Assembly (NCBI RefSeq): GCF_019703515.2
Contig: NC_059379.1
Span: forward strand, 23,983,880-24,047,879
Source: Myxocyprinus asiaticus
Lineage: Eukaryota; Chordata; Actinopteri; Cypriniformes; Catostomidae
Length of the DNA stretch: 64,000 nucleotides
Reading direction: 5' to 3'
Numbering within the stretch: position 1 is the first letter of the stretch; every line of letters starts with the position of its first letter. Both the position numbers and the translations under genes were made by a program. The notes under the pieces were generated by a model that worked only from the letters and a program-made list of their open reading frames with translations, had not been told where the DNA came from and did not search any database. Of this stretch, positions 52,901 through 58,843 are shown in pieces.

Positions 52901-55900
52901 CCGACAGTGCCTAAAAAATGGATGGAAAAGTAAAAAATACTGATGAGGATTGAGAAGAATAAACGGTAGAGATAACCCAAATAACCTTTGATGCAGGAAA
53001 CATCTTCAATAATTCCTTACACACCAAACATCAATGAAAATGTGTTATAAATATTAAATTGGCTTGACAACTAAAAAAAGGCCCACGTTAACTGAAGAAT
53101 ATCGCATTATTGTGACAGGAAAAACTGCCACAGTAAAAATATCCTATTTTTTGTATAATAAAGCCATAAAGTGAAGATTTCTATTTGAATGACTGTTGCA
53201 GTAGTTTAAAGCCACAGTCGTTCCAAATTAAAGCCCTTTAATGAGAAGTCTAATACTTAAGAAATCTGGTGGACAGCATGACCCCCCACCCGAGCGGAGA
53301 GTAGAAACCTCCGACACCATTAACAACATTTTGCATTCTGATTCTGCAGTGATACGCACTATTAATAGTAAAACAGCCAGTGTACAATTTTAACTGCAAC
53401 AAAGGTCAGTATAAAACCGGCAGCTGTCACACTCTGCATATAGATGGAAACTGTTCACATGAAAAAGGCCAAGTATTAGCTCAGCTCTTAAGAGAACTGG
53501 GACAGTGAAGTACTCACGTGCTGCTGGCGGTCTGACAGAATCTTCCAGAGGCGGGGGAAAAGCTGGACCCACGTCTTCTCAGCCAATGGCGTGGAAATGT
53601 GGCACAACTGAACCAAAGCATTCAACAGAGCTCCAGTCTAATTACAGCGATAAACACACAAAGGAGTCTTATTTAGTGATATATCAACAATTAATCAGTG
53701 ACATTTAGCCAATTTGAGATTATCGGCTGATAAAAGTGCCTGCATGCCCAATTAACAGAAGTGCTAGGCCCTCTTGTGAGTTGCAAAATCTACCGACAGA
53801 CTGGTCAATGGATAATGCTCATTTTCTGTTCTCAAATGAATTTTGCATTTGTGCAATTGTGTAAAATAAATGTTCATTTAATTTCAGAAAAGCTTATTTT
53901 TATACAGTATATTAGCAATAAATGGTCCACCCTTATATATACACACTCACACATGCCAGAAATAAACTTTATTAGATTCTCAGGGGTATTTTTACCTTTA
54001 TGATGGCATATTTTTCCAGTGTTTTCAGAGCTGATTTATTTATTATTTTTTACCAAAAAAAAAAAAAAAAAAAAAAAAACACATGTTAGACAACTGATCA
54101 CCATGGGTCTTTTTAGGCAGGTCAGGGCTTTGAACTCCTCACTTCATTTATCTAAAGCCTGCTTGAGAGGTGCATATAAAACAGCACCGTGTCGAGGAAT
54201 AAACAGAAATCAATGATGCCATTACCTCAAAGCACTCAGAGATGCAATCCCATGTCGCTCTGATCAAACTCTCTTTAACAGAGACACTTATGAGAGAGCA
54301 GCTAAATGAGGAAAAGCAGGTTAAGAGATGAAAGGTGCCAGAACAAATGGCACATATTAAACCAACATGTTCAAAAGCCTGTATGACTTGATATGTCCTT
54401 TATGAACGCTCCCTGCCAAATGGCATTCATGGAAAGCACAAGTGTCCTTCAAGTTTTATTTTCTCGATTTTTTAGATAGTGTTTTGTGCTCGTGAGGGTG
54501 GCATATGTTAAAGTGATGGCTCACCTTGACCTCTCTCAAGGAGTCAAGGAACTTGTCGTGGCGGTTGGTGAGCATGTGCAGCTGGTTGCCTGTGTCTCGC
54601 TCCGCCTGCTCCTTGGTCTTGGGCAGGCTAGTTTGGTCTCCAGGTGCCAGCTCGATGTCTATTTCTACATCCTAGAGAGATAAAGGTCATGAAAACACAA
54701 AAAATATGGGAAGAAAATGTATTTATACATTCCCTTCCTGCACCTTTTGACCAATGAATTTCCATGTCTCTACCAGTCTTTCATTATTCCCGAATAAGGA
54801 CTTTTAAAAATAATTTTATCAAAATTGTTCACACAAACTGCAATTTCTAGCTGATTAAATATTTTACAGCAAAGTTAAAGAAAAAAATTACAATATTTAT
54901 TCACTATACAAGCTTCCAACACTTTTTTTTACCAATTAATTAACATGACTTTTCCAGTCACTGAAAAACACAATTTTATAATTCCCTGATATTTCCAGCT
55001 TTTCCAGGATGGAACTCTTACAGCAGGCCTCTACTGCACATGAACTCATTGCTCTGATGTAGTGGTAATGTAATTAAAACCTTCTATAATGGACTCTTAT
55101 ATCAGAGTAGGTTAAATTATGCAATAAAAGCATAAACTTCTCCACTCAGATGTGTGTATTAACAGAACGGCACAGCTGACCTCCTCCTTGGTCTCGCTGT
55201 TTTCTCTCTCGCGAGGTTCTTGTTTGATGTGTGTTGCCATGGCGAAGGCTGCACGGTCATGGCTGTCGGCCAAGTTGATGACATTGGTGATGGAGGGGAG
55301 CATGGAGTCCTGGCAGCTGGTGCCAATGGTGGTGTTCCGCTCACAAACAGCTAGCAGCAGCTGTGGAACAGTGTCAACAAATCAAAACTTGCTACGATTC
55401 CTCAAACACACATGCAAACGCTCACAGCTGTTCCTTCTGTGCAGACTGCACCAAGAAAGAAGCTGATGTTCACACTTCTTGATACTCAGGGTCCAATATT
55501 TTTTTGCCACACAATGACAGGTGACCATTTATAATTTGGTAGATGCTATAATCCAAAGTGACACACACAGTGAACTCAAGCAACACATTTTATAGGGTTG
55601 TGTGTTCAATACAAATTGAAGAGCTCATCTCCTCTAGCTCGTCGCTATTTTCCTGGCAGTTAACATTTCTTATCGGCCATGAAACAATATTTAAAAAGAA
55701 ATTTAAATATAATTTTCTATCTTGAAAATAGGATTATTTTGCATTTTTTTATTTGCATATTTATGACAAACAGCTCAGGTCATTGTGTCACTCGCAGTAT
55801 CATATACAAGATGAGCCACTTACTCTGTGAAACTGCCTATAACAAAAATGTGACCAAAAATGCTGTGATTTTGTTCCTCTTACTGTCACTTTGGTGACAA

Positions 55901-58843
55901 CCAGAAATATTTAAAAGAATAGTTCACCCAAAAATGTAAATTCTCTCATCATTTACTCACCCTCATGCCATCCCAAATGTGTTTGACTTTCTTTCTTCTA
56001 CAGAACACAAACAAAGATTTTTAGAAGAATATTTCAGCTCTATAGGTCCATTCAATGCAAGTAAATCTTGACCAAAACTTTGAAGCTCCAAAGTAATCCA
56101 TACAACTCCGGTGGTTTAATCCATGTCTTCTGAAGCGATCCAACTGGTTTTGGGTGAAAACAGACCAAAGCATAACTCCTTTTTCACAATAAATCTTGAC
56201 ATCAGTAGTCTCCTGGTGATCATGATTTCAAGCTCAATTACACATCCTACAGCCATCTAGTGCTCAGTGCATGCTAAGTGTAATCGTGCATCGTAAAATC
56301 ATGATCGTGCCTGGAAACTGCAATGGCAAGATGTACAGTGAAAAAGGAGTCACATTTTGGTCTGTTTTGACCAAAAAAAAGGACTAGATCACTTCTGAAG
56401 ACATTGATAAAACCACTGGAGTCTTATGGATTATTTTTATGCTGTCTTTATGTGCTTTCTGGAGCTTCAAAGTTTTGGTCACTATTCACTTGCATCGTAT
56501 GGACCTACAGAGCTGAGATATTCTTCTAAAAACCTTTATTTGTGTTCTGCAGAAGAAAGAAAGTCATACACATCTGGGATGGCATGAGGGTGAGTAAATG
56601 ATTAGAGAATTTTCATTTTTTGGGTGAACTAATCCTTAAACATTTTTGTCACAAAAACTTCAAACATCCTAGATTAACTTTTGAGGGTACCTTTTGCACT
56701 GAGGTAACAGCAAGTTTTCTTAGTAGACAGTTGATTTGAATAGCTCACATTTCATTCATCAGCAAGGGCCAGAACATCATTCTTACAATTCTTCTTAATG
56801 TATTATTCTGTAATTCCTAATAAACTTACCAGCCAACTGGCTAGTAACTGCATATTATTTACTTCCTAAAGTCAAATTTGTTCTTGCATCCAGCAGAATC
56901 AGCACGCGTTAATTTTGGACCCTGTCGTCACCTGTATGAGCCAGCATTGTTTAACAGCTGTTACTTTGTACCACTGTGGGGTCGTACCAACACTGCATAT
57001 TTCAAAATACTTGACACAAGCTCAAGAACTCCAACAGTGAATGCTCATCTACTTCATCACGGTAGGATGAATCGGTGCACACAGCCGCCATGTGTAGGAC
57101 AGCATTAATAATTCACCAGTGAGAACAGCATTGATTGTGGCTGAGATGGATGATTGTGACTTGACTTGAGTGTGAGCAGCCAAAAGCCAGAACTGTTACA
57201 TCATAGTGAATATATTAACACCTAGAGAGGCCTGAACAGTGGCCTTCAAGCTAATTAAGCAGGTAAAACTCTCTGAATGATCTACAACACAGCTGTAATT
57301 TTAAAGAAATCATCAAGGTATTAAAGGGAAAATTGCAACGCTATAATTATACAGTAAGCAGACCAGCAGTATGTACGGTGCAATTAACCTGTGCCAATTA
57401 TGCACGTGCAGCTTATATGAAGTATCATCAACTGTGCATTGGGCTTACACCTTGACAAGAGATAAATACATCAGTGACCTTACTGGCCAATATTAGCATT
57501 TTGTTATTAGTTAGGCATTTTAATTGACAATATGAAAAATTCTATGCCAGGTTTTAAACGTATCCATCTTTTCTACTCTGCATTCTACTGTTAATGGCTG
57601 ATTTCACTTTGACAAGATTGGTGCTTTAGTATGATCTTATTTATTTTTACCAGGGCAAAACATCATTTGTTCTTTATCAAAACATCATTATCTGCCATAA
57701 TATCAGTTAACAACCATAAGATAAAAATAATTAGCAGGTATCTCCCAAAATGGCTATATTGGTGCATCCCAAACAATGATTTTATTAGTGCAGCAAACTA
57801 ATTCACTGAAGGTGATTTTCCTAATATTTTTGCTTAAAAGGACAGTTCACACAAAAATTAAAATTCTGTCATCTTTTACTCAACCTCATGTTGTTCGACT
57901 TCTTTCAAGGAACTCAAGAGGAGATGTTTTTCAGAATGTTAGAGACTGGAAGCATCAGTCACCATTCACTTTCACTGCATCTTTTTTCCAAATAATGAAA
58001 GTGAAATGAAAGACTAATGAGGCTTTCAATCCCATACATTCTATCTAAAATCTCTCATTTTTAGGTAAAATGTCCATTTAAAAATAATGTTATGTAATGG
58101 TTTGTACCTCAATACACTGTTTGATCCAGAAGTGACTGCCCATTGCTTCCCAGTTCTGTGAGCAGCAAATATACAGAAGCCTCTCGTAGACACGCCGCTT
58201 CATTGACGAATCAAACACCTCGAAAAATTTTGCTCTGATCAGCGGCTGGGTGCAGCGCAGCCCTGACAAAAACGCTGGCTCCAGCTTGGATGTGATGTCA
58301 CTTCCTGAGAGGTTTTCGTCTCTGCAAAAAACAAATACAAAACCACTTCAGACAAACACACAGCAAAAGCACTGCTTTCTTTATCTTCAGAGACAGTGTG
58401 AAATGAAGCGTGACAATAACAAACGACATGGTGGGTCTTTGTCAACGGGGAATGCATGTGATGTGTTCCAGCACAGTGATAACTAGAGCTGCTGATTTAG
58501 GACTATGGGTTATTAGAAGGATAAATTGCTCTTGACTATGGAGAGACAGTCTCTTGCCCAGGGTGGCAGTGGCTCCTAATTCCTCTTGCCCTCATCAGCC
58601 AAACACCCCCAGCCCCACTTCAGCAATCAGAACCCGGCCTGCCACTCTCAAACCAGCCACAGTCTTGTTGCTAATGGCAATAGAGTGGACAGAGGAACCC
58701 GTGATTAATCGGCGTAATTACCTGTAGACGTAATTAACGAGGTCCAGGAACTGGGCATTCAATTCAAGGTCGTCAGGAAAGCGCTTCTCAATATAGGTCA
58801 TCATTTTCACCAGCAGAATGGACTTTTCTCTCGGATTAGGCAC
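14727..58843 (-). CDS. trrap: trrap, 3' part (24 exons; FAT, pseudokinase and FATC domains)
   Basis: Encodes the C-terminal 1,477 or so residues of TRRAP, the nuclear PIKK-family scaffold that brings activators such as MYC to SAGA and NuA4/TIP60 acetyltransferase complexes. Exons, 5' to 3': 58843-58722, 58321-58109, 55360-55181, 54671-54525, 53637-53518, 52910-52623, 52349-52212, 52106-52003, 51654-51519, 49490-49299, 46362-46167, 45919-45654, 39776-39676, 37307-37106, 33907-33746, 30413-30323, 28589-28390, 27535-27274, 22722-22497, 21005-20788, 19540-19356, 18611-18408, 15349-15155, 15011-14727. All introns are GT-AG and phases match across the joins. By family knowledge the FAT domain spans roughly exons 6-17 of this list, the PI3K-like domain exons 20-24 and FATC the last exon. 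The usual kinase GDRH and DFG motifs are absent, as in all TRRAP proteins, so it should be catalytically dead. Near-identity to vertebrate TRRAP as I remember it makes the assignment very secure. The first half of the gene lies past the right edge. Confidence 0.97.
15155..15349 (-). CDS. trrap: trrap exon (pseudokinase)
   Basis: Sixty-five codons, phase 0 to 0, from DTGKLNVSYFRFDIN to RCFAQPNFK. FRFDI stands in place of the HIDFG metal-binding motif of active PIKKs. Acceptor aacag, donor AAG|GTAGAC. Confidence 0.96.
15481..16565. mobile_element. hAT-like non-autonomous transposon (intronic)
   Basis: 15,481-15,895 is homologous to 45,225-45,642. The far end, near 16,480-16,565, has degenerate attaacgtgttaaatttccc followed by agccctaat, which resembles the TAGGGCTG-type ends of fish hAT elements. 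No transposase frame. Lies 130 bp upstream of the trrap exon at 15,155-15,349. Confidence 0.4.
16566..18407. other. trrap intron, remaining sequence
   Basis: Minus-strand intron between exons 18,408-18,611 and 15,155-15,349. Apart from the hAT-like element, no conserved element or coding signal seen. Confidence 0.5.
18408..18611 (-). CDS. trrap: trrap exon (pseudokinase)
   Basis: Sixty-eight codons, phase 0 to 0, from VLRDILKEVQGNMVP to NPEMLQIAQ. The segment HLNRLNPEM sits where active PIKKs carry the GDRHxxN catalytic loop, so the catalytic Asp-Arg-His is missing. Acceptor ttttag, donor CAG|GTAACT. Confidence 0.96.
18676..18952. mobile_element. palindromic MITE (aaggttcc type)
   Basis: Begins aaggttccatttgttaacat and ends atgttaacaaaaggaacctt, an inverted repeat. 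The interior repeats the same words (gttcattgttagttcat) in both halves. Lies in the trrap intron just upstream of the exon at 18,408-18,611. Confidence 0.7.
19097..19159. repeat. (TA)n microsatellite
   Basis: About 30 TA units flanked by A-rich and T-rich runs, in a trrap intron. Confidence 0.95.
19356..19540 (-). CDS. trrap: trrap exon (pseudokinase)
   Basis: Two bases plus 61 codons, from PRVVAVSPQMRLVED to ARGTQASHQ. Acceptor ttccag, donor CAG|GTATTG. Confidence 0.96.
19541..20787. other. trrap intron
   Basis: No repeat or functional element recognised. A CT-rich stretch lies near 20,020-20,130. Confidence 0.5.
20788..21005 (-). CDS. trrap: trrap exon (start of pseudokinase domain)
   Basis: One base, 72 codons and one base, from FMPRVEIVQKHNTAA to KETTKRHLFFT. 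N-lobe of the PI3K-like fold. Acceptor cctaag, donor ACAG|GTACTG. Confidence 0.96.
21097..21873. mobile_element. DNA transposon remnant, ~30 bp inverted repeats
   Basis: The left end ttaaaggccagtctatactt is matched in reverse complement by the right end near 21,841-21,873. No transposase frame. The AAGGCC-type start resembles the tandem units at 35,378-36,765, so a Harbinger-like origin is possible. Confidence 0.45.
21960..22190. mobile_element. CCAGC-rich palindromic MITE
   Basis: Repeated accagca / tgctggt words in both orientations (gaccagcaag, gctggtgaac, ggaccagcat, tgctggtcta) form a weak fold-back, as in a common fish MITE type. Intron of trrap. Confidence 0.5.
22497..22722 (-). CDS. 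trrap: trrap exon
   Basis: Two bases, 74 codons and two bases, from FDFSVPGSMKLHNLI to KPTHYYIKIA. Corresponds to the FRB-like helices before the kinase fold. Acceptor acacag, donor AG|GTATCA. Confidence 0.96.
22723..24693. other. trrap intron, left part
   Basis: No coding signal and no recognised repeat. Confidence 0.45.
24694..25137. mobile_element. TTAA-flanked palindromic MITE (444 bp)
   Basis: Outer arms are gggtttaatacaagttaagc and gcttaacttgtattgaaccc; inner arms cacttacaatggaagtgaat and attcacttccattccac. TTAA occurs at both ends. A partial relative starts at about 25,836 (ccaggttcaatacgactcaa). Confidence 0.75.
25138..27273. other. trrap intron, right part
   Basis: Contains the MITE relative near 25,836-25,990 and a dispersed repeat at 26,313-26,430 that recurs inverted at 29,930-30,060. 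Otherwise nothing recognised. Confidence 0.45.
26313..26430 (+). repeat. dispersed repeat, copy 1
   Basis: Shares cgctctgacaagctttgcag and the following atgggagattgc...gaacg with the reverse complement of 29,930-30,060. Probably ends of one fish DNA transposon family. Confidence 0.55.
27274..27535 (-). CDS. trrap: trrap exon
   Basis: Eighty-seven codons plus G, from VLRQLQQGLAKCYSV to KMKGQFTT. Links the FAT domain to the PI3K-like domain. Acceptor cctcag, donor CAG|GTCAGA. Confidence 0.96.
27536..28389. other. trrap intron
   Basis: No repeat or functional element recognised. Confidence 0.45.
28390..28589 (-). CDS. trrap: trrap exon
   Basis: Two bases plus 66 codons. A low-complexity start (SGQQQPSSAAAQTHSASD) leads into the conserved GPIRATAPMWRCSRIMHMQ and ends FRENWHEE. 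The Q/S/A-rich start is the least conserved coding stretch here. Acceptor cctcag, donor GAG|GTGAGA. Confidence 0.95.
28879..29340 (+). mobile_element. tRNA-derived SINE with perfect 16 bp target-site duplication
   Basis: Direct repeats aataatgtaaaacatt at 28,879-28,894 and 29,325-29,340 bracket the element. The head has a pol III box A (tagctcagcgagc, near 28,906) and box B (gttcaaatcc at 28,951-28,960). The body and A-rich tail match the copies at 44,344 and 60,844. Antisense to trrap, in an intron. Confidence 0.88.
29341..30065. repeat. DNA-transposon-like repeat
   Basis: 29,930-30,060 is the inverted partner of 26,313-26,430. A short frame from atgtcaagaagagcgtacta near 29,600 (MSRRAYYGLNCVNP) could be a relic of a zinc-binding domain, but is too short to assign. 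Confidence 0.4.
30323..30413 (-). CDS. trrap: trrap exon
   Basis: Thirty codons plus G, from VGRVYPQAVYFPIRT to QRERYKS. Acceptor tcttag, donor GTG|GTACGT. The aspartate codon G|AC is shared with the next exon. Confidence 0.94.
31014..31705 (-). mobile_element. Rex1-like LINE fragment, 3' end
   Basis: Minus-strand copy related to the one at 1-2,498 (matching it over about 31,418-31,705). It keeps the C-terminal coding end (ITLDPTHPAHYLFELLP, then SSFFPQAIYLMNS) and the whole 3' UTR, ending near atcagaatcagctttatcgc at 31,014. 5' truncation at 31,705 is typical of target-primed reverse transcription. Same strand as trrap, within an intron. Confidence 0.85.
31706..33745. other. trrap intron, rest
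   Basis: A (CT)n run at about 33,041-33,062. No other element recognised. Confidence 0.5.
33746..33907 (-). CDS. trrap: trrap exon
   Basis: Fifty-four codons, phase 0 to 0, from VLWLLSFDDKNTLAD to PLLNLISQ. FAT domain. Acceptor cctcag, donor CAG|GTTGGT. Confidence 0.96.
33908..35377. other. trrap intron
   Basis: No recognised repeat or gene. Confidence 0.45.
35378..36765. repeat. tandem duplication of a ~0.7 kb transposon-like unit
   Basis: Unit 1 (35,378-36,083) and unit 2 (36,084-36,765) are diverged direct repeats. Both start ttaaaggcct..., share gtggttcgtaacagctc, ggtgtgacctagagctccac and gaattcagaatataaacaag, and end attactttaa. Unit 1 has ATG at 35,669 reading MNTLACRIIRELVEMYPHLY, which resembles a MADF domain start as found in the second protein of Harbinger transposons. 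The frame soon breaks. Confidence 0.7.
37106..37307 (-). CDS. trrap: trrap exon
   Basis: One base plus 67 codons, from SEEANKAFSAAVQMH to SKSRKYLAK. FAT-domain TPR-like helices. Acceptor ctccag, donor AAG|GTAAGA. Confidence 0.96.
37308..39675. other. trrap intron
   Basis: 37,470-37,760 resembles a degraded fish transposon end (gggatgtgcacgggta; cccgacttgagcccgacagg). The remainder shows nothing recognisable. Confidence 0.4.
39676..39776 (-). CDS. trrap: trrap exon
   Basis: Thirty-three codons plus AA, from GLEVIESTNLKYFTK to GMFLAQIN. FAT domain. Acceptor tgtcag, donor AA|GTAAGA. Lies downstream of the 5.9 kb intron that carries the nested transposons. Confidence 0.95.
39777..40809. other. 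trrap intron before the nested insertion
   Basis: No recognised repeat beyond short A runs. Confidence 0.45.
40810..40900. repeat. (TA)n(CA)n microsatellite
   Basis: About 39 TA units followed by six CA units, next to the Tc1-like element that inserted at a TA. Confidence 0.95.
41509..41692 (+). repeat. DIRS left inverted terminal repeat
   Basis: Reverse complement of 44,699-44,890 with scattered differences. Includes tattggctggcagaagtgac and a TATA-like tataaaaggggcgacac near 41,648, likely the element's promoter. Confidence 0.85.
41997..43250 (+). pseudogene. DIRS gag-like region, broken
   Basis: First part (41,997-42,575) starts MKHAQAATDTPGSCEHC and has acidic stretches (STDEEEVGVG, LLSEEEDDFEDS). 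Second part, in another frame (42,712-43,250), reads PSKADRFQSNMMEHANKAVA and RAQWLNLANLSDRKQEAILE, typical of fish DIRS capsid proteins. A stop near 42,674 and frame changes separate the parts. Confidence 0.75.
43262..43999 (+). pseudogene. DIRS reverse transcriptase end and RNase H, frameshifted
   Basis: RNase H signature in the frame 43,497-43,856: VITTDASLSDWGGTHEG, then YLEMLAVFSTLKHFLP and VRMDNTTVVAYI, with aspartates of the RNase H fold. Downstream, VVEQTWSRFGRAAVDLFGS continues in a second frame. The RT active-site region is deleted, with only the connection segment left at 43,290-43,490. Confidence 0.75.
44013..44343 (+). pseudogene. DIRS tyrosine recombinase, N-terminal part
   Basis: ASSTRSLYGCKWGVFEHWCA and CSVAVMLSFLQELIDKGKAF, then KVFLATISACHIGFDGNTVG in the next frame, match the core-binding domain of DIRS recombinases. 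A SINE replaces the catalytic domain, so no R-H-R-Y residues remain. Confidence 0.75.
44344..44650 (+). mobile_element. tRNA-derived SINE, 5'-truncated, inside the DIRS element
   Basis: Begins at gctagggagggtaaattcac, which lies inside the SINE body, so the tRNA head with boxes A and B is missing. Ends in an A-rich tail. Same family as the copies at 28,895 and 60,844. Confidence 0.85.
44699..44907 (+). repeat. DIRS right inverted terminal repeat
   Basis: Inverted partner of the left repeat. It carries an outer extension (ggggttacataaataacctc) not present on the left. Confidence 0.85.
45225..45642. repeat. dispersed repeat homologous to 15,481-15,895
   Basis: Shares accttatactttgtctgcaa, agttagacacatttttacac and gacactacacatacagatat with the other copy, same orientation. 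Ends about 11 bp before the GT of the trrap exon at 45,654-45,919. Confidence 0.75.
45654..45919 (-). CDS. trrap: trrap exon
   Basis: Two bases plus 88 codons, from IVTAYETNTQHDPNT to MGKNECMQ. FAT domain. Acceptor ttgtag, donor CAG|GTGAGT. A dispersed repeat ends about 13 bp past this donor. Confidence 0.96.
46167..46362 (-). CDS. trrap: trrap exon
   Basis: Sixty-five codons plus G, from AAQQIIELQEAAQI to MWRQHHYQ. FAT domain. Acceptor actcag, donor AGG|GTATGC. The split alanine codon G|CC is completed by the next exon. Confidence 0.96.
46363..49298. other. trrap intron
   Basis: A (CA)n run at about 46,540-46,562 and a purine-rich GGGA/GA stretch at 48,890-48,925. Otherwise no recognised element. 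Confidence 0.5.
49299..49490 (-). CDS. trrap: trrap exon
   Basis: Sixty-four codons, phase 0 to 0, from VELSCPKEMAWKVNM to SHVHTPLLQ. FAT domain. Acceptor tgtcag, donor CAG|GTGAGG. Confidence 0.96.
49491..51518. other. trrap intron
   Basis: Contains a short fragment (49,550-49,640) of the 'agttcacccaaaa' MITE family. A purine-rich run lies at 50,285-50,310. No gene signal. Confidence 0.5.
51519..51654 (-). CDS. trrap: trrap exon
   Basis: One base plus 45 codons, from CSKELNQWEPLTEYG to MKEALVQ. FAT domain. Acceptor ttttag, donor CAG|GTAAAC. Confidence 0.95.
51655..52002. other. trrap intron
   Basis: 348 bp with no recognisable feature. Confidence 0.6.
52003..52106 (-). CDS. trrap: trrap exon
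   Basis: Thirty-four codons plus CG, from AQETYEKAMEKARK to LWEDHWI. The arginine codon CG|C is completed by the next exon. Charged FAT-domain helix. Acceptor cactag, donor CCG|GTGAGT. Confidence 0.94.
52212..52349 (-). CDS. trrap: trrap exon
   Basis: Forty-six codons, phase 0 to 0, from EILDSLAELYSLLQ to EQHGFFEQ. FAT-domain helical repeat. Acceptor cctcag, donor CAG|GTGAGA. Only 105 bp of intron separate it from the next exon. Confidence 0.96.
52623..52910 (-). CDS. trrap: trrap exon
   Basis: Ninety-six codons, phase 0 to 0, from ALSGEMGPFLCSGSH to YEQESITPPQQ. The conserved CVPPIPIRPCVLKYLGKTHN is at its centre, near the start of the FAT domain. Acceptor ttttag, donor CAG|GTACAG. Confidence 0.96.
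52911..53517. other. trrap intron
   Basis: No repeat or motif recognised. Confidence 0.5.
53518..53637 (-). CDS. trrap: trrap exon
   Basis: Forty codons, phase 0 to 0, from TGALLNALVQLCHIS to WKILSDRQQH. Acceptor aattag, donor CAC|GTGAGT. The frame has no internal methionine, so a simple start-to-stop scan misses it. Confidence 0.95.
53638..54524. other. trrap intron
   Basis: Contains a run of about 24 A near 54,056-54,079. Nothing else recognised. Confidence 0.5.
54525..54671 (-). CDS. trrap: trrap exon
   Basis: Forty-nine codons, phase 0 to 0, from DVEIDIELAPGDQTS to FLDSLREVK. An acidic start is followed by a helical segment. Acceptor ctctag, donor AAG|GTGAGC. Confidence 0.95.
54672..55180. 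other. trrap intron
   Basis: AT-rich, no recognised element. Confidence 0.5.
55181..55360 (-). CDS. trrap: trrap exon
   Basis: Sixty codons, phase 0 to phase 0, from LLLAVCERNTTIGTS to ENSETKEE. Contains the KQEPRE stretch typical of vertebrate TRRAP. Acceptor ccacag, donor GAG|GTCAGC. Confidence 0.95.
55911..56640. mobile_element. TTAA-flanked long palindromic MITE (730 bp)
   Basis: The left arm (agttcacccaaaaatgtaaa, ctcaccctcatgccatccca) pairs with the right arm (tgggatggcatgagggtgag, ttttttgggtgaact). TTAA at both ends. Further pairing inside (agcagaacac / tttgtgttctgc type words) makes an almost complete hairpin. Fragments of the family lie at 49,550 and 57,838. Confidence 0.8.
56641..58108. 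other. trrap intron, rest
   Basis: 57,838-57,920 is a partial copy of the preceding MITE family (gacagttcacacaaaaatta). Otherwise nothing recognised. Confidence 0.45.
58109..58321 (-). CDS. trrap: trrap exon (one-base phase discrepancy)
   Basis: Encodes DENLSGSDITSKLEPAF through HFWIKQCIE. The acceptor is ttgcag and the donor is GAG|GTACAA. Flanking phases require 214 bases, but the coordinates give 213. The missing base falls around 58,140, where the codons for ATG GGC should lie. This is an assembly error, a true frameshift or my misreading; see findings. Confidence 0.88.
58322..58721. other. trrap intron
   Basis: 400 bp with no recognised element. Confidence 0.5.
58722..58843 (-). CDS. 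trrap: trrap exon (first in window)
   Basis: Forty codons plus two bases, from VPNPREKSIL to LDLVNYVY. The acceptor is ...gcctag and the donor is AG|GTAATT. The split arginine codon AG|A is completed by the next exon. Belongs to the helical region before the FAT domain. No upstream trrap exon was found between here and 64,000. Confidence 0.93.
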
